Shown here piece after piece: positions 1-13,785 of a DNA stretch of 64,000 nucleotides. The DNA lies in NCBI GenBank assembly GCA_964023205.1, contig OZ026835.1, positions 39,157,083 through 39,221,082 of the forward strand. The letters run 5' to 3'. The notes beneath the pieces are model-generated. The model ran no database searches, had not been told where the DNA came from, and saw only the letters and a list, made by a program, of their open reading frames with translations. The DNA comes from Lutraria lutraria. Taxonomy: Eukaryota > Mollusca > Bivalvia > Venerida > Mactridae. The translations under genes were made by a program, and so were the position numbers. Each line of letters opens with the position of its first letter. The first letter of the stretch is position 1.

Positions 1-551
1 TGAGACGTATAAGTTACAGACGGGGATTAAGCTAACTGAATATATCATTTATCATTCAGACATTGATTTATTGTAACTTCTTGTTGTACTTACATCTGAA
101 AAATGGCTTAAGTGGCATATACTTAATTCCCTAATTGGAAAAAGTCGTCTGGAAGTCCATTTTTTATCACGGAAATCCGTAGTCATCTACCATGTACAAT
201 GTACAAAATATAACATATTGTATATGGTTAAAATATGGACTGGCTTTACGTAACTAACTATTAGTTTAGTCTGGTTTGACGCGCAAATGTCTATATCCCC
301 GCAAGGGGATAGATAGATGGATGCAATTGTTAAACTAGTTCCTGTCTCATGGGGCAGTGCAAGTCTGTGTAACGTGCAAGTCTGTTTCCAAGAGAACCTT
401 CGATATTTTTATATAAGTTAATTAAGTATAATTGTTTTCGTAGTGAATATTAATTATATTAAAGCTCCCTCTTTGTAGTTGTCTTAAGTTCGGCATATTG
501 CTGTTTTAAAATCAAATAAGCGTTGATCGGGTATGAATGAAAATTGTGATT
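1..551. other. AT-rich stretch without recognisable gene
   Basis: Only short, stop-rich frames occur on both strands. A small GC-rich hairpin (tatcccc...ggggata) lies near 293-313, but nothing links it to a function. I see no coding, RNA or mobile-element signature here. Confidence 0.6.
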
Positions 552-792
552 AAATACCGCGGTAGTCCAGCGGTTAGTGCCCAGGTCTTGTAACCAGTAT
601 TGCAGTTATAATGGGCGGCCGGTGCACATAGTTGTCCTAGCTGCATTAATCTAACCTTCCAGGGAGGAAATCAACATTTTCAAGAATTTTCATAGAAGGT
701 TATGACCTGCAACGACCGTGAATCGAACCCGGATGGCCGGGTACAAGTCCAGCACACCAATCACCGTACCACGGTCGCGGCTCTATATTACC
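552..792. repeat. tRNA-like heads in inverted orientation (SINE/MITE-like repeat)
   Basis: The left end, read on the plus strand from about 556, and the right end, read on the minus strand from about 785, both begin with a similar CCGCG start. Each continues with a box-A-like segment (GTAGTCCAGCGGTTAGTGC on the left). The right, minus-strand copy also has a good RNA polymerase III box B (GGGTTCGATTC, near 722-735) after a tRNA-like spacing. The two tRNA-like heads therefore face outward as imperfect terminal inverted repeats around a short core. It could be two SINE insertions in opposite directions, or one element with tRNA-derived termini. No target duplication is obvious. It is not a functional tRNA, because no complete cloverleaf can be folded by eye. 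Confidence 0.45.
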
Positions 793-3700
793 GAGTAGAA
801 ATTCTCTGATAAGGTGACTGGAACCAACGTTTTATGCCATGTCATTAAATCTCTTACGATACACTTCCATATAAGGAGGTATTTATGCAAAATCTGATGG
901 GAAATTTAACATGGAAATTGAATCATTTTTATGTTGGAGGTCATTAAATAAATCTCCGAGACCATTCGAGAACATCTTCAACAGAGTGTACAGTATACAT
1001 ACTGATGTACCACGCGAAAGAACAATGACGATGTCGATATTCTGACGAACCAAAAAAAGACAAAAAGGTTATTTCCAGAGTCTATTTAATGGAAACAGTT
1101 CATGATATGCCCGAAATGAATAAAACAACATAGAAGCCTTTGTTCCCTGGTTTGCCAGTCCATTCATTAAGTGCAAAGTGTCCCTTATTTACTCGTATAA
1201 AGAAAAGTGGTTCTTGTTAGGCCCTTACTTGGTACATTGTCCTAAATAGGAGATGGTAATCAAATTTGGAACTCTACCAATTTATCCTCGGTTACTTGTT
1301 GACACATTTTCTGTACCGGAATACTGATTCATTGTTTTAATCGAAACTTCATTTGTCTTAGGTGTTAACCTCGTCCAAATAAGGAGCTTGATAAATATCA
1401 AATTGTCGGGGAAATATTTTACACAACCTCCTAATTGCAACTAGTTCAATACAGTTCGTTGGGAACTTATAACGACCAATATCGTTGAAATGAACCATTA
1501 ATTGTTCGGAAATAAACAAAATAAGCCATTAACACTCTCAAGCTGTGACGACTTCGTCTGAAAAAGTACTTCGCTCATTTATTATTCCGTACCTTCAACC
1601 TCCACTGTGTAGAAAACAGTTGCTTTTAATAAAAGCGGGAAAATCTCAGAGATTTCAGGAAAATATATTGCAAATAAAGCGAAAAAAACTCATATTGTAA
1701 CCGATTCATTCAAATCAGCTTTACAAATATAGTATTGCTTTGGCTGAATATTTCATTAAAGGCAAATAATTGCCAATTAATGAATGTCAGTTTATCAATA
1801 CGGTTCCTTGATAACGTTTGAGGGTAACGTGTTATTATCACTAAACTGCAAGAACAGCACTTTAGCATTTTATATATCTAGTTTCGGTTTCCGTCTTGGA
1901 AAAAGGGAGTACATCTCTTATTACGTACTCTCGCAACCTTTTTGTCTTCTTTGGAATTCGATTACTGTACATGACGTAAGCAAGTTGCATTAGGATTGTT
2001 TGGTTTAATGTTGTTCTCTTCTTTAATCAGTACCCAGAACAGTGTCATGTTATGTACCAGACAATATCATATACCGCATGCATTGGGTTTCTGACACAAA
2101 TTTTTGGTAAGGTGTTTAACCTTTATTTCGTATCTTATGCCGAGTTCAAATTTGACCAGGGCGCTGTACGACATTTTAGTCTCAATTTACCTTGCGATTT
2201 TGGTACATCGTTGGTGGCTACGATATACGACGTATGTGTTCACAGTACATAATGACATAGTGTGTTTTTGTACAGGCTGTCATCCGAAAACCCGGAGAAA
2301 TCCGTACGGACACCACACTGAGATTGTACGGAAATCGTGCATTTTAGTGCTGTTCCCGTGCTGTCCCCATAAACTTCTTCCAGAAATCGTACGAAGCTCA
2401 TGTGGCTCATGTGACGAGGCTGTGCGTGGAGGAAACAGTGACTAGGCAGCCAGGGCTTCACATCGACTGTCCTCTCACTGTGCTTCTGATGTGCCTGTTG
2501 CTCATCAAGGACGGCAAATATCGCATGCTATTCTGTCCTGACCTTAATTGTAACCATCGGTATGCAGCTCTGAGTGATACTAGTATTTCTCAGATGTGAC
2601 AAATGAAGAAGACACACTGAAAGTGGCCAATAAATAATTACAATTATCTCAAATTGATTTGCTCATCTCGAGGCGTCCGCACGGCCAATGTTCGGCTGCT
2701 GTAGGGTTTCCGCGCGATGATTGCTGAATTTCCGGAGTACTGTTAGGGCATTGAGCAACACACAATCTTTATAATTTGTTTAACATTTCGCTAATCAAAA
2801 TCATAAGAGGCTACAGAGGAGTCCGTGAATTCGTATGAAAATCGTACTGATGTCCACTGGCTCCTGCCTCCGCACGAAAGCCATCAAGAAAGGAGGCTAC
2901 GGGCAACGTAGATGCATCGCAAGCCAGATATGAACTAGGCATAAGATATCAATAGGAAGGCTATTTAAACTTCTTACTAAACATCATTTATATTAGTTAT
3001 GCACTCAATGATAGTAAAATATTTAATATACATCTGTGCGACTCATTATCTATAGTACTTTGTTAGAAGCGAATTAAACCACAAAAATAACTAATACAGC
3101 CGAAGTTCTTAATAATATCATGTTGTAAAGCACCACGGTTGTAAATACAACACCTGCCTTACCCCCAGGAGACATCACATTATATCACAAGCATCACCTT
3201 CATTGTCCAATATATCAAATACAAGTACTATCACCTAATCGTTATTTCTTCACCACTAGAAGTGATAGAATGTCGAATTTAGAATCAAGTCCTGTTGTAA
3301 ACATTTAACAAATAATTTACTAATGCGGCGTGTAAGTTAGGATATCATTTCAATTGAATGCTTTGTCTGCATAGTAATTACCTGATCTCATGCGGTTTTG
3401 CCTAAATTTTACTATCATTCTGAATGATAATTTAATTATATCATAAATATCTACTAGTCCGTTATTACATACAGTATACAATAAAAGCTAACATTGCATC
3501 ATTGTGACTGCTATAAAAATGGGACAATTTTATCACATTTTAAAAGCAGTAAATTTGTGAACAGTGTTTATAAAAAAATATTATTTTGTGTGCATATCAT
3601 TCTTGATATTCAAAAAATTAATGTCTCCGACAAATATTAAAATCTATCACTTTGTTCCTCAAGTATAAATCAAATTGAAATATCATTTCTCGGAAGTTTT

Positions 3701-6700
3701 AAGTGCCAACGTTCATTTAAATAGGTAACTTTACTCAATGATATAATCAAACAATTTAATATTTACCTCCGATATAATCCGTAATGCTTGTATCAATCAG
3801 TTGTTCGCACTAATTTATCCCTATTCTATCTAATATTAATATAAGAGACTCGTATGACTTTTTATGGTATTACTGGATACAAAATCTGTCCGACATTCAG
3901 CGTGAACAACGGGCTTGTGTGAAACTTATCAGTGATTCTGATCGTATTGGAAACAAGAACGTAATGAAATACAGAGCACAGATTTAAGAGCCTATCAGAG
4001 GATTCGCCCAGCTCAAATTAACAAGAAAGTAACCTCGGGAAACAATGAGAACGCATGTCAAACAGAATGTGAATATAATGATTTTTTTGGGTATATGCAA
4101 GATGTATCTTAATATATTTCGTCAGATTGGTCAGTTCACGACATCAAACCCGTTGATATCATATTATTGACATATCAAAGGTATGAAGCACTTTGTTAAC
4201 TTGGAGACGATGATATTAATTACCTGTGGTCGTGGTAAGTCACACCCCTCCATGAATATTTGATAACGATGTCTAGTTTCCTCCACATGTGGTGAAGTTT
4301 CCGAATCCTTCTGGAAGGCTAAGTTAGTATTGGTAAGAAAACAGTTCAAGGTAACGTGTTAGGTAAATCGTCCGTAATATATAATTGAAAGATTATTGAA
4401 AAACGGTGTTAAACACAAACCAATCGATGAAAAATTAATTACACTTGACAGCCAGTAGAATCGATGTTTTAGAACAATACTTACAAAAGAGCAGCTTTTC
4501 TTAAGCAGTGATACGATTTTGGGGATTAAAAATTGCTCTCCTAAAATGTTATGGTTTTTGAAACTCATGTATACAATCGTATTTCAGAATTACATGTATA
4601 TTACGGTGGTGACATGGACAATGGCACCCATGTTGATAAGTTAATGAAACAGTTTCAAATACCTTATAAATAAATATGGATATTTCTTTAATTATAATTT
4701 ATATTATCATTCTTCAATGATTAAAAAAAACTTGATCACATTGAGATTTGCTCCGTCGCGTTTGCCTCACTTTATTTAAATGCGGGTACTGACTACTGTA
4801 AAATAAAAGAATTATCAAGAAGCGTTAGGTGAATTGAAACATGAATTGTATTTATATTAGATAAATTTCAAATTTGTGTTACATAATATATAGCGTCTAG
4901 ACATAAATACGATGTTTCTATATTCGGTAATTCTAATTACATTTGGTCTGTACTGGTTACTAATTCGTTAATTGAATCAGATCTATACTATGTGTTCTGT
5001 CATTTCAGTCAGTGTTAACCACGCTTCATAGTAGTATAATCTACCAAGTAATTAAATAAGATTATTATTGATGTACTTTAATTTTATACTGTATGGATAT
5101 GGATTTCTATCGGTATTACAACCAAATTTCAACCCAGCACATTATAATCTGGTATAATCTGGTTAGATGATTCACTAAAATCCATTATTAAGTTAGTATG
5201 AGAAATCGTAACATAACAAACCCAAATTGAATTATAAGCTAGAATATAATTAGGGAAAATTACTAGAAAATGATCATGTATTCATAAAAAATGTTGTAAT
5301 GCAGAAATATATCACTCAATACGTCCAATTTTCGTTTTAATAATCAAAACAACACGTAGTCACTTGTTTAAAAGTTTTTGATGCAAAATGATGCAAGTTT
5401 CTTTAAGATTTCATTTATAAAGCCCAATCCAACAAACACGCCTTAAATCAACAGTAAAATGTCCACTCTTATACATGGAATCTTGAGGACACTATCCACG
5501 TCCAATTATTATCTAAAAATGATTGTAAACATATCCCATGCATAACATGCTGATAGCCCATATAATAAAACGTAAATGTGACGCCAACTAAACGCACTTA
5601 CCAACATTGCATGAATGATTTGTCATCATAAAAAATCGCGATTGGACGTAATTCGATTCTTTGAGTAATTATAAAATGTCACAACTTTCCTGACATTTCT
5701 TTGACGCCGTCTCTTGGTTCAAGATGTTAATAGATAGGTGTCTCTTATCGGCCATCGTGTCACTTTGTATCAAGTTTTCGTTTAATAGAACTTATTGATT
5801 AATTTAATGAAAATACGGACACAAAGCTTATTAAAACGAACACCATTGACTCTATCAGACCTTACTTGATCCAAGTTCTCAAGGTAGAACGAATTTGAAA
5901 ACTTGTCATTTGTTTCGCTGCGCTGTATTTCTTGCTTATTTTTAAGTAATGTTTATACAACTTAAGACATTCCTAATACCGTACTTTCCTGACGTATCTG
6001 CTCAATATTACTCAAAAATATTAATATTACAAATGAAAATAGTATTGCCAGATTATCATAAGTGTTTGATAATTACCACGGATACTTTGATTCTTCTGTA
6101 AGAACTGTTGCCCTTGTTGAAAAAAAAGCGATAAATAAATTTCTTTAGATATTGCACTGTGACCTATAATTTCTTTATCAAATAAGATTGATACTGTGTT
6201 TATATGCATTTTTTTTATGTATCATGAGTTTTCATAGAAATGGATGTTTTTCTGCTTTTTATCTTTAAATAATCGGTTGCTACCGTAGACTCCAATGCAA
6301 ATTCAAACGGAAACAATCTCAGAGGAATTTCATCGTATAGGAAGAACCTCATGGTGAATCATTTTCTATCATCATGGAAACATATAAAACGATTTGAACA
6401 TTTTTCAAAATCTGTCCACCCGATTTTTAGATAACATTTTTTGGAGTGATGATCCTAATTCATTGATTAATATCAGAAACGAGGAATATCTTCCAAAGGG
6501 GTTACATACATTATGTAACAATACAACGCATTTTAAAAAAACTAGAAAGTAAACGCTTGCTCAAGCACGAATATATGGTTGCAAAAAAACTGTAGTAAAA
6601 ATTATGATCGCTCCCGGAGCCAATTGATATTTAACTTGTTATTTGGTAGGGGAAATAAATCAAAGTTCTTGCCTATTAGAAGCTTGTTCGTTCTATTATG

Positions 6701-9700
6701 TAACAGCGTTTGTATGAGACACTCTCTATGGTAAAACGCCTAGAAAATAATGTAGGACCAAGATGACTTTTCTCTAGGCGATTTTTTATTCAATTGTAAA
6801 TCATCTTACAATCGATCCAAAGTGAATAAATCTATACCTGACAAGAAATGCTACAATAATTTCAATTAGTGTAAAATCACATTCTTCCATAACAACTGTC
6901 CCCTTTATTGTAACAAATGTTACACGTTATAGCGTGTTCCCGTTAACGACCCCAGCAGCGTTTGAATTTAAACATCACCGTTCGCTTTCACCATAAATAT
7001 AAACAACATTGTTGCCAGATTAAACATTTGAAACTTTTGATTTTGTTGGCGTGTAATTTTCATCCTTTCCATCCTATTTATAGTTTACAGGTCGCTTCCA
7101 ATATTTATAATTATATTTATTAAGGTTCTTATCACATACAAACAATTATTCTGCCAATAAAAGTATGTGCAGATAAAGTTTTAATATACACTTTTAAACA
7201 AATACAGACTAAAATCAAGGTCTTTATCTTACCGAATCAATACAGTAATGTTAGAACATAAAATTGTGATTTTTATTTTAAAACCATTTATGATTAACTT
7301 TCTTGGCATCACATATCGTTTTATCACTTTATGTTATAGATAAACTTTAACAAGAACAACTATAACCAAAAACGTTATAGTTAGACGAATTACAAGAAGC
7401 ATTGGTTTAAGTTTTTTGTATGAAGTTGCTTTTTTCATAAAGGATATTGACCGTCTACTCACAAGTGTGTCATTCAAATAGACATCATCTCGCTAAATGA
7501 TTACTCATCAAACACATATTATTTGTTATGCTCTGCATGGGTCTCCCAACCTATTGAACCTTTACATCTGTATTGACACAGGATTGGCACTGATTGAAAA
7601 CACTCTTTATGTATTTAATGAAATGAGAATTGATTTGGTATAAAAAATACATATAGTAACATTCTGCTGTTCTAATTGTTGTAACAGTATATATTTATGG
7701 CAATCAAACAATAGATCTAAAACGACTTTTTATTTAAGTAAAACAATCCCAGACTTTTCATTAAGTGGTTTCTTCAAATACCACCCTGGTATCAAAGTGA
7801 ACAACAATTTCACTATGTACAGTTTTCATAGCTTATCAAAGTGAACAACAAGTGTACGGCACTTTCAAATATAACCCCTTTCAACATAGATTATGCTAGT
7901 TATAGCCTGACTGACATCTTCAAGATTTCCTTTAAGTTACAACTTTTAAAACAAATGATGTGCAAATGATGTGTAGTTGATAAAGAACGTTCAATCACTG
8001 GTAATTTGTTCCCCGCTAATAACCCGGAGTGACTAATGTTTTCGCTCAGATTCGAGATGAACTAAATGACCGTTTATATCTCTACCAGGAATTTCAACAG
8101 AGTGATGTTCACATGTCTAGACTAAATCTATGTGCTTTCGATAGGCGTAAGTGAACACAATTGGAGACGGCATATTATAGAGGTATTTAATACCACTAAA
8201 CAGTCGTAGCACATCGTACTCCGTTATTATTTCTAACTGTTCTAATTGTTTGCAATCTAGGGGGAAAGCTTTTACAACATGCGAACAATGATGAAATGTA
8301 TTCTAATTTTATCAAGCACCAAACAATTATTTTCAAACTAAACGTACCAAAACCCGACAAGAAGTGTTGTAACCTACTGGACATTGATGTAATATTTAGC
8401 GAACATTTACTGAGAAAAGTCATTGGCCAGACGGGGTCACGCTTCATCGGTAACAACATTTTAATTAACGCAATTACAACCTAAACATTTAATTACGAAG
8501 GAATACAGACAAATGTTCAACATTTTATATACGTGAGCCATAATTGTTTGATTGAGCGTAGAGAGGCAGGGCCGCAGGAACACAGGTAGGGGACCCGGTT
8601 TATCAAAATGGACTAAAATTGTCCCCTTCGTTGTCAGATTTAAAGTTGTTTTCCCATTAAGGATGTGTATCTCAGAAACGCACACAGTTCACCATTTTAA
8701 TCATCGCCTTTCTAAAGACTGGATTGTCACAGTGCTTGAACTACCTAAACACCAAGATGATCCGACTTAGTGTCTTGTCTGGGCGGTAATTTATGACTTT
8801 TTTTCTTGATTAATTACCGAAGTAATAATGCTATCAAACAAACTAAAATAATTATGTCATGGCTTCAACGCTTGGGTAAAAACGGGCGTAGTAATCATGC
8901 ATCTTGTTGATCGATGTCTTTTAATCTTAAGGAATGAACAAAAACACCGCTTATCGACATTGTGTGCTTCGCGTACTTAACCAGTTTGTGCACTCAGTGT
9001 TTCTTCAGGCATCAACATTTTTAGGATGATGCTGTTCAATGTTTTCTGGATTTGACTAATGGTTCTTATTCTCAGTTGCAATCAAACTTTGTTTTTCTTT
9101 TTTTTCCATGGCTAGACATTTTTAACGGATTTTCAAATTTCATTTCTGCAATTATTACAGTGAAAATATGAATCCTCACTTTCATCATACGCTCACGTCA
9201 TATGCTTAGGCTTTTAATCTTAAGCCGAAGATCTAAAATTGTACACCTTCTCCTTCTAACAATTTATCTTTTTCTGTTTGTACCGCTATAGATACGTTTT
9301 GTTCATAATAATGCTACTTAAATACTTCAACAATGATCTTTAGTTGATAAGGACCAGTTGCATTCTTTTTCATCGTTTTAATTATCAAAATATATTATGC
9401 TGAATAATATATATCTTATGCATTTGATATAAATTATCTATCTATCCATCTATCTGAAAAATGTGAGCATTACATTCACACCGTCCGACCGTTTGTCTCT
9501 GTTTGTTTTAGGTGCATATCCCATTATTGCGATACATATCACACAAATATACCGACAATGATAATTATGCGTTCAAAAACAAAAAGAAATTGTATAATAT
9601 GTAACTATACAAAACGATATAAAATAGTTAATGCATTAATATGCTCCTGTAATATTCGGAATATTTTAAGTTATAATCAGACTATATATTTTAATTCGAC

Positions 9701-10117
9701 CTTGTACCATCATTCAGGTATAAAAAGTTAAATGTCTGTGTGCCTTAGAGTTTTCGTAATACTTTCTGTGTTACAAACATGATAACATTTTACCACATTT
9801 TACCAATGTGATCACTGATGAAGAAGAAATCAAGAACAGATTGACAATTGTGATCGACGCCGATTTATGTGAGTTATACATTTTGATCAGCTCGAGTAGG
9901 CCATCACTCGCTGGGCGCATAAATGTTTCATGCTGACCTGAGTACTACATCCGTTATTTAGTTATATTTACATCTACCATGAACATGTTTTCATCTTGAC
10001 ATATCTATGTTTTAGGTCAGACGAAGAAACCTCCGGCGTTAAGTTCAACTAACATGAGTACTTTCAGAACTTTTCATCAAGATTTATTTTACTTGTTGCG
10101 AATACGATCCTTTATGT
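793..10117. other. Long AT-rich region with no supported gene
   Basis: No open frame above 113 codons and no conserved domain is readable on either strand. The stretch 2,240-2,620 is richer in G+C and has overlapping frames of 65-113 codons on both strands, ending near an AATAAA at about 2,629. I recognise nothing in the translations, and the frames overlap each other, so I do not call a gene. A second patch of overlapping short frames lies at 8,190-8,770. A short direct repeat (atcaaagtgaacaacaa) occurs near 7,790 and 7,836. A decayed repeat or the intron of a distant gene would fit equally well. Confidence 0.5.
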
Positions 10118-10262
10118 AGTAGGCAGTGGCTTGCGGAGGTTGAGAGTCTAGTACTGATTCTTCCCAGGAAAGATGATTATGTGAACAGTCCACTTCGTAT
10201 GACTCTGACTGTTGTAAAGGGGCGTAAAACATATAAACAAAAGAAAACAAAAACAAAGCGAA
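10118..10262 (+). repeat. 3' part of a tRNA-derived SINE
   Basis: The segment reads GGCTTGCGGAGG, a CTTCCCAGGAAAGATG stretch, then GACTCTGACTGTTG and AAGGGGCGTAAAAC, and finally an A-rich tail. The same order is found inverted at 22,275-22,390, where it joins a tRNA-like head, and partly at 33,180-33,250. The tRNA head is absent here, so this is a 5'-truncated copy. Such bodies and tails are common in molluscan SINEs (family knowledge); the precise family name is not determined. Confidence 0.55.
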
Positions 10263-10710
10263 TGCGATCTGTTACAAATGCTGGCATACAATGCTTCATT
10301 CGCGTAGTTTCCTATGTATTTGATTGCTTATCGGTTACCCAATGCGATTATGTCCGATATAAGCTTTTAAATGAATTATTTGAAAACACCTCGGTTCTTG
10401 TATTTGAGAATGTTTTTTCTTGCTGAAAAAATTAGATGGCGCGTGTTAAATCTCAGTAAATTACATGTGTGGAATGTATGGCAATAATGAATGTGGGATA
10501 CGATAATGTATATGACATGCAAGATATGAGCTCGATGTCCGATCTTAAGTTTGATTTAAGGCTTAGACAAAACAAACCAACACTACAGACTTGGAAGTAG
10601 AAACCGTAGGACTACGGGGGCTTGGCTTCATCCCCTCCAAATAATTTCGGCTGTAATGGCAATCCCCTTGTTAGTTAAAATCTAAAAATCATTGATTCCT
10701 GTTTAAAGAC
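10263..10710. other. Unassigned AT-rich spacer
   Basis: The spacer lies between the SINE fragment and the first copy of the triplicated unit. Short frames only; nothing recognised. Confidence 0.5.
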
Positions 10711-11748
10711 AATGAACCGAATATGTATATTTAAAATAATAAGTCTTAGAGTATTTCAGATTTCGCAAGAACAAAGATGTCATAGAACAATAAGAAAGCA
10801 TGTGTCTAGCTTACTTTATACTTCAAAACGAGTGCAGATCGTGTATCATGAGATTTACAAAGTTAACCTACTATGCTTGCAATTTATTTATTGACAACGA
10901 TATCAAACTTGGATGAAAATTAACTCGGTTAACAAACTCGTGTTAGAAAAGCACGCAGTGAGCCAAAAAATAAACTACCAATAATTGAATGTGTATAAAT
11001 TATTGTGGCACTTCCTCCGAAGCGGAAGTTTATTTCTAATAAATATTGAATTTCACACTATCGAAGTACAAATCTACCAATGATAGTAATATATCGTGTT
11101 TCAGGTGCCGTTGTTGGAGCGATATATTGTAATGAATTAATTGTGCGTGGTACTGTTGACGCACGGTTGTATCAGAAATGATGATGTGACATTCTTGTGT
11201 GAGGTATTATATTGAGATGCAGACATTTGGTTATGGCGCGAAAGACTGGCACTGGGTCTTTCAATGTTGTTAACACTGTGAAGTCTTAATGCGGTATAAC
11301 ACTTTCTAACTATCTGTAACTTTATCTTATGTTTGTTCTTATGGCATCGAGCAGGCATAATAATGCTAAAACCTTACTACCGCGGCCTTGGTGGAATTTG
11401 TCGTCAGCAATGGTCATTATACAAAGATAATTACAGTCTGTGACAACTTAACTGCGTCATTACATTAAAGAAGTGTTACACACGAATATAAAACCACAAT
11501 GTAGACTTTAATAATGACTTTATTCCAAGATTCTGACATGACACAAAAGATCACCATTCTATAAAGTTTGACGGGGTAACTTTATTATGTTTGCCAATAC
11601 TTAAACAATAGTGAAACAAAAAAAACTCATTGGACGTCAGCAGATTGGATTAATTTAAATCGCACTCTTTTATAGTTTAAACTCTTCCCTTAGAATACGT
11701 TTTATCAAAATACCTGATCAAATAATATTTCTCGGTGGAGTATCCGTT

Positions 11749-11883
11749 CCATTTACACAATTTACCATAATTTATCATTCCATTTACACAATTTACCATA
11801 ATTTATCATTCCATTTACACAATTTACCATTTATCATTCCATTTACACAATTTACCATAATTTATCATTCCATTTACACAATA
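11749..11883. repeat. Short tandem repeat, about 31-bp unit
   Basis: The unit CCATTTACACAATTTACC plus ATAATTTATCATT is repeated about four and a half times. The third unit is a few bases shorter. The array ends where the last copy runs into ACACAATATCACGAAC. It is absent from copies II and III of the triplicated unit, so it expanded after that duplication. Confidence 0.9.
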
Positions 11884-11951
11884 TCACGAACATGTTTAAC
11901 AACACTTCCAAACATACATATAAGTCATTAAGTTTTACGCTATCAAAATAT
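11866..11951 (+). repeat. 86-bp direct repeat, left copy
   Basis: This 86-bp block (from CATTCCATTTACACAATATC to CTATCAAAATAT) recurs at 12,117-12,202 with only two substitutions. It begins inside the last unit of the 31-bp array. Its higher identity than the surrounding duplicated DNA indicates a recent local duplication of 251-bp period. Confidence 0.9.
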
Positions 11952-12116
11952 TTATATAAATGTACTAAGATTATGTAGTTGATTAAGATTATCCGTTTTT
12001 TTATAAAGGCAATAGCCGAAACGTAATAAAAGGAGTGTAATACTGAAAATAATATTTCATCAAGTAATATATATTATGTCTGAAACAGTTCATGGTACTA
12101 GAAATTGAAAGTAGTT

Positions 12117-12202
12117 CATTCCATTTACACAATATCACGAACATGTTTAATAACACTTCCAAACATACAAATAAGTCATTAAGTTTTACGCTATCAAAAT
12201 AT
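12117..12202 (+). repeat. 86-bp direct repeat, right copy
   Basis: Right partner of the block at 11,866-11,951, with differences at two positions. It lies inside a 99-codon open frame (12,092-12,391), which I regard as chance because the corresponding DNA in copies II and III is interrupted. Confidence 0.9.
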
Positions 12203-13439
12203 GATGATACAAATAGAAATGTTAGTCAAGTACAACCCGCATTATCATCTAAGTACAAACTAATCGAAGGCAAATACAAAAATGAACTGCCAATTCGGGT
12301 TCATATCTCTTTGGATTTCCCGTACTTGGATACGTCTCGAATGCACACACGATTTGTACTGAAACAACACTTATTATGCAATTGTCTGTAACTTTATTTA
12401 TCATTGATTCCTCTCAAATACTGGCGCTTACAATATATTTGAAAAAGAATTGGAAAAATGTCGCGGATTTAAAATTCATGAATTCAAGAAGCAACATTAT
12501 TAAGGCAAAGGTCCGTTCTCTTCTACACATACCATTATTAACCGGTGACAAAACAAACATTTTAGAATCGTCTGATATTTTGTTCCAGTGTCAATATAAT
12601 TTTTTATAGTCTTACTTTAGAGTCGTAATTGTTTAAGAACTTTGACATTATCCATTTTAACATATATTGTTGCGAACTCTTCCGGTATTATCTTCAGTTA
12701 TGTGACAGACTCTACTATGTGTAGGTGAAATATAAATCACTAAAACATACTTGTAGTTACTCGTAGTGACTAAAAAACTCCAAATGTCTGTCATTTTCCT
12801 GCTTCTTTCATTTATTTCGCAGTCTACGGGTTAATGGTATTAAATCTGTCATTTTCCGGTGCAAAGCACAGTCTACGATATCCGATGAATCATCGTCATA
12901 CTTCGATTATTTGAATGTAACACTATTATTTCTAAATGGAGCCGTAAGCCGATGATTCGAAGTACGTACACGCATGTGATTCTTGTAAAAATCCTTGTTC
13001 TCTAAAGTACAAACCTAGCACATTTTAACGCAACTTATACGACCAATCATTATATTATGTACAGTGAAAGTAATCCTTGATGAAAAGACATCAATAGTTT
13101 AACAAGAGGACTGTTACTTTGTATATTCAACAATTCATTAAATTTGATCTGTATTGATGGATTGCCCGTGCGTACTGATTTCGAGGTCAAATCACTCAGT
13201 TTTGCAGAATTCTGTGTATTTTGCTGTATCCGTTTCCCCAGAACAGCTTAACAATGTATGTCAAATAGGTATCACAATAATGTCAAGAAACAATGACGTC
13301 ACGTGGAGATGATTAGTGACACAAATGTTGTGTAATTTAGTGCCAAACTGGAAAAGTCACCATTAAGACAAGAACACTGATGAAATCTTTGAAATAAAAC
13401 TATTAGTAAGTGATTTAGTACATCGTTACTTTATCGATG

Positions 13440-13785
13440 ACATGAGCGATTCCGAAGCGGTAAGAAGTACATTTGTATATTGAGGATGGCACAGGAGGAG
13501 TGGACCACCAGTAGTGGATTCATCAGTAAAAGATTAAGAATGTGACATAATACAGAATGACAGGCGAACGACTTCTGGGAATATTGTATAAGTTTCAGTG
13601 TCTACTTATGTTACAGTTTTAACGAAAGAACTGGGCATGCGTATTTGGAAAGTTGAGGCTATCGTCATATGTTGTTTTTCTACGAAGAAAGAAATAAGCG
13701 ATTGTTTTTTTCAAAGAGATTCGTGGAGGCGTTATACGACAGAAGAAGAAGAAGCGTTTATTGACTGTAAAAGACATGGTTGAGG
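13440..13785 (+). pseudogene. Mariner-like transposase N-terminal remnant (copy I)
   Basis: Reading through several frames gives an MSDSEAV-like start near 13,443, a weak GGRPP/VDSS-like patch, and NDRRTTSGNIV. An uninterrupted stretch VSTYVTVLTKELGMRIWKV follows at about 13,600-13,660. The order DRR-T...I, then S.ST...LTKELGMR.V, resembles the helix-turn-helix region of mariner-family transposases (family knowledge). The same translation is recoverable, broken differently, at 20,030 and 24,985. Stops and frameshifts abolish function, and no DDE/DDD catalytic domain follows. An unrelated conserved noncoding segment is the alternative. Confidence 0.4.

Noticed and set aside
2104..2445. 113-codon frame, longest in the left 30 kb
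   Set aside because: It overlaps other frames of similar length on both strands, has no recognisable motif and no convincing splice or polyadenylation context that would separate it from chance.
6737..6781. Hairpin CGCCTAGA...TCTAGGCG
   Set aside because: An isolated 8-bp stem with a 28-nt loop; expected by chance in AT-rich DNA of this length and without any associated gene.
11749..11883. Regularly spaced repeats resembling a CRISPR array
   Set aside because: Units are contiguous with no unique spacers, and the DNA is eukaryotic; it is an ordinary tandem repeat.
12092..12391. 99-codon frame on the plus strand
   Set aside because: It includes the 86-bp local repeat and is interrupted in the other copies of the triplicated unit.
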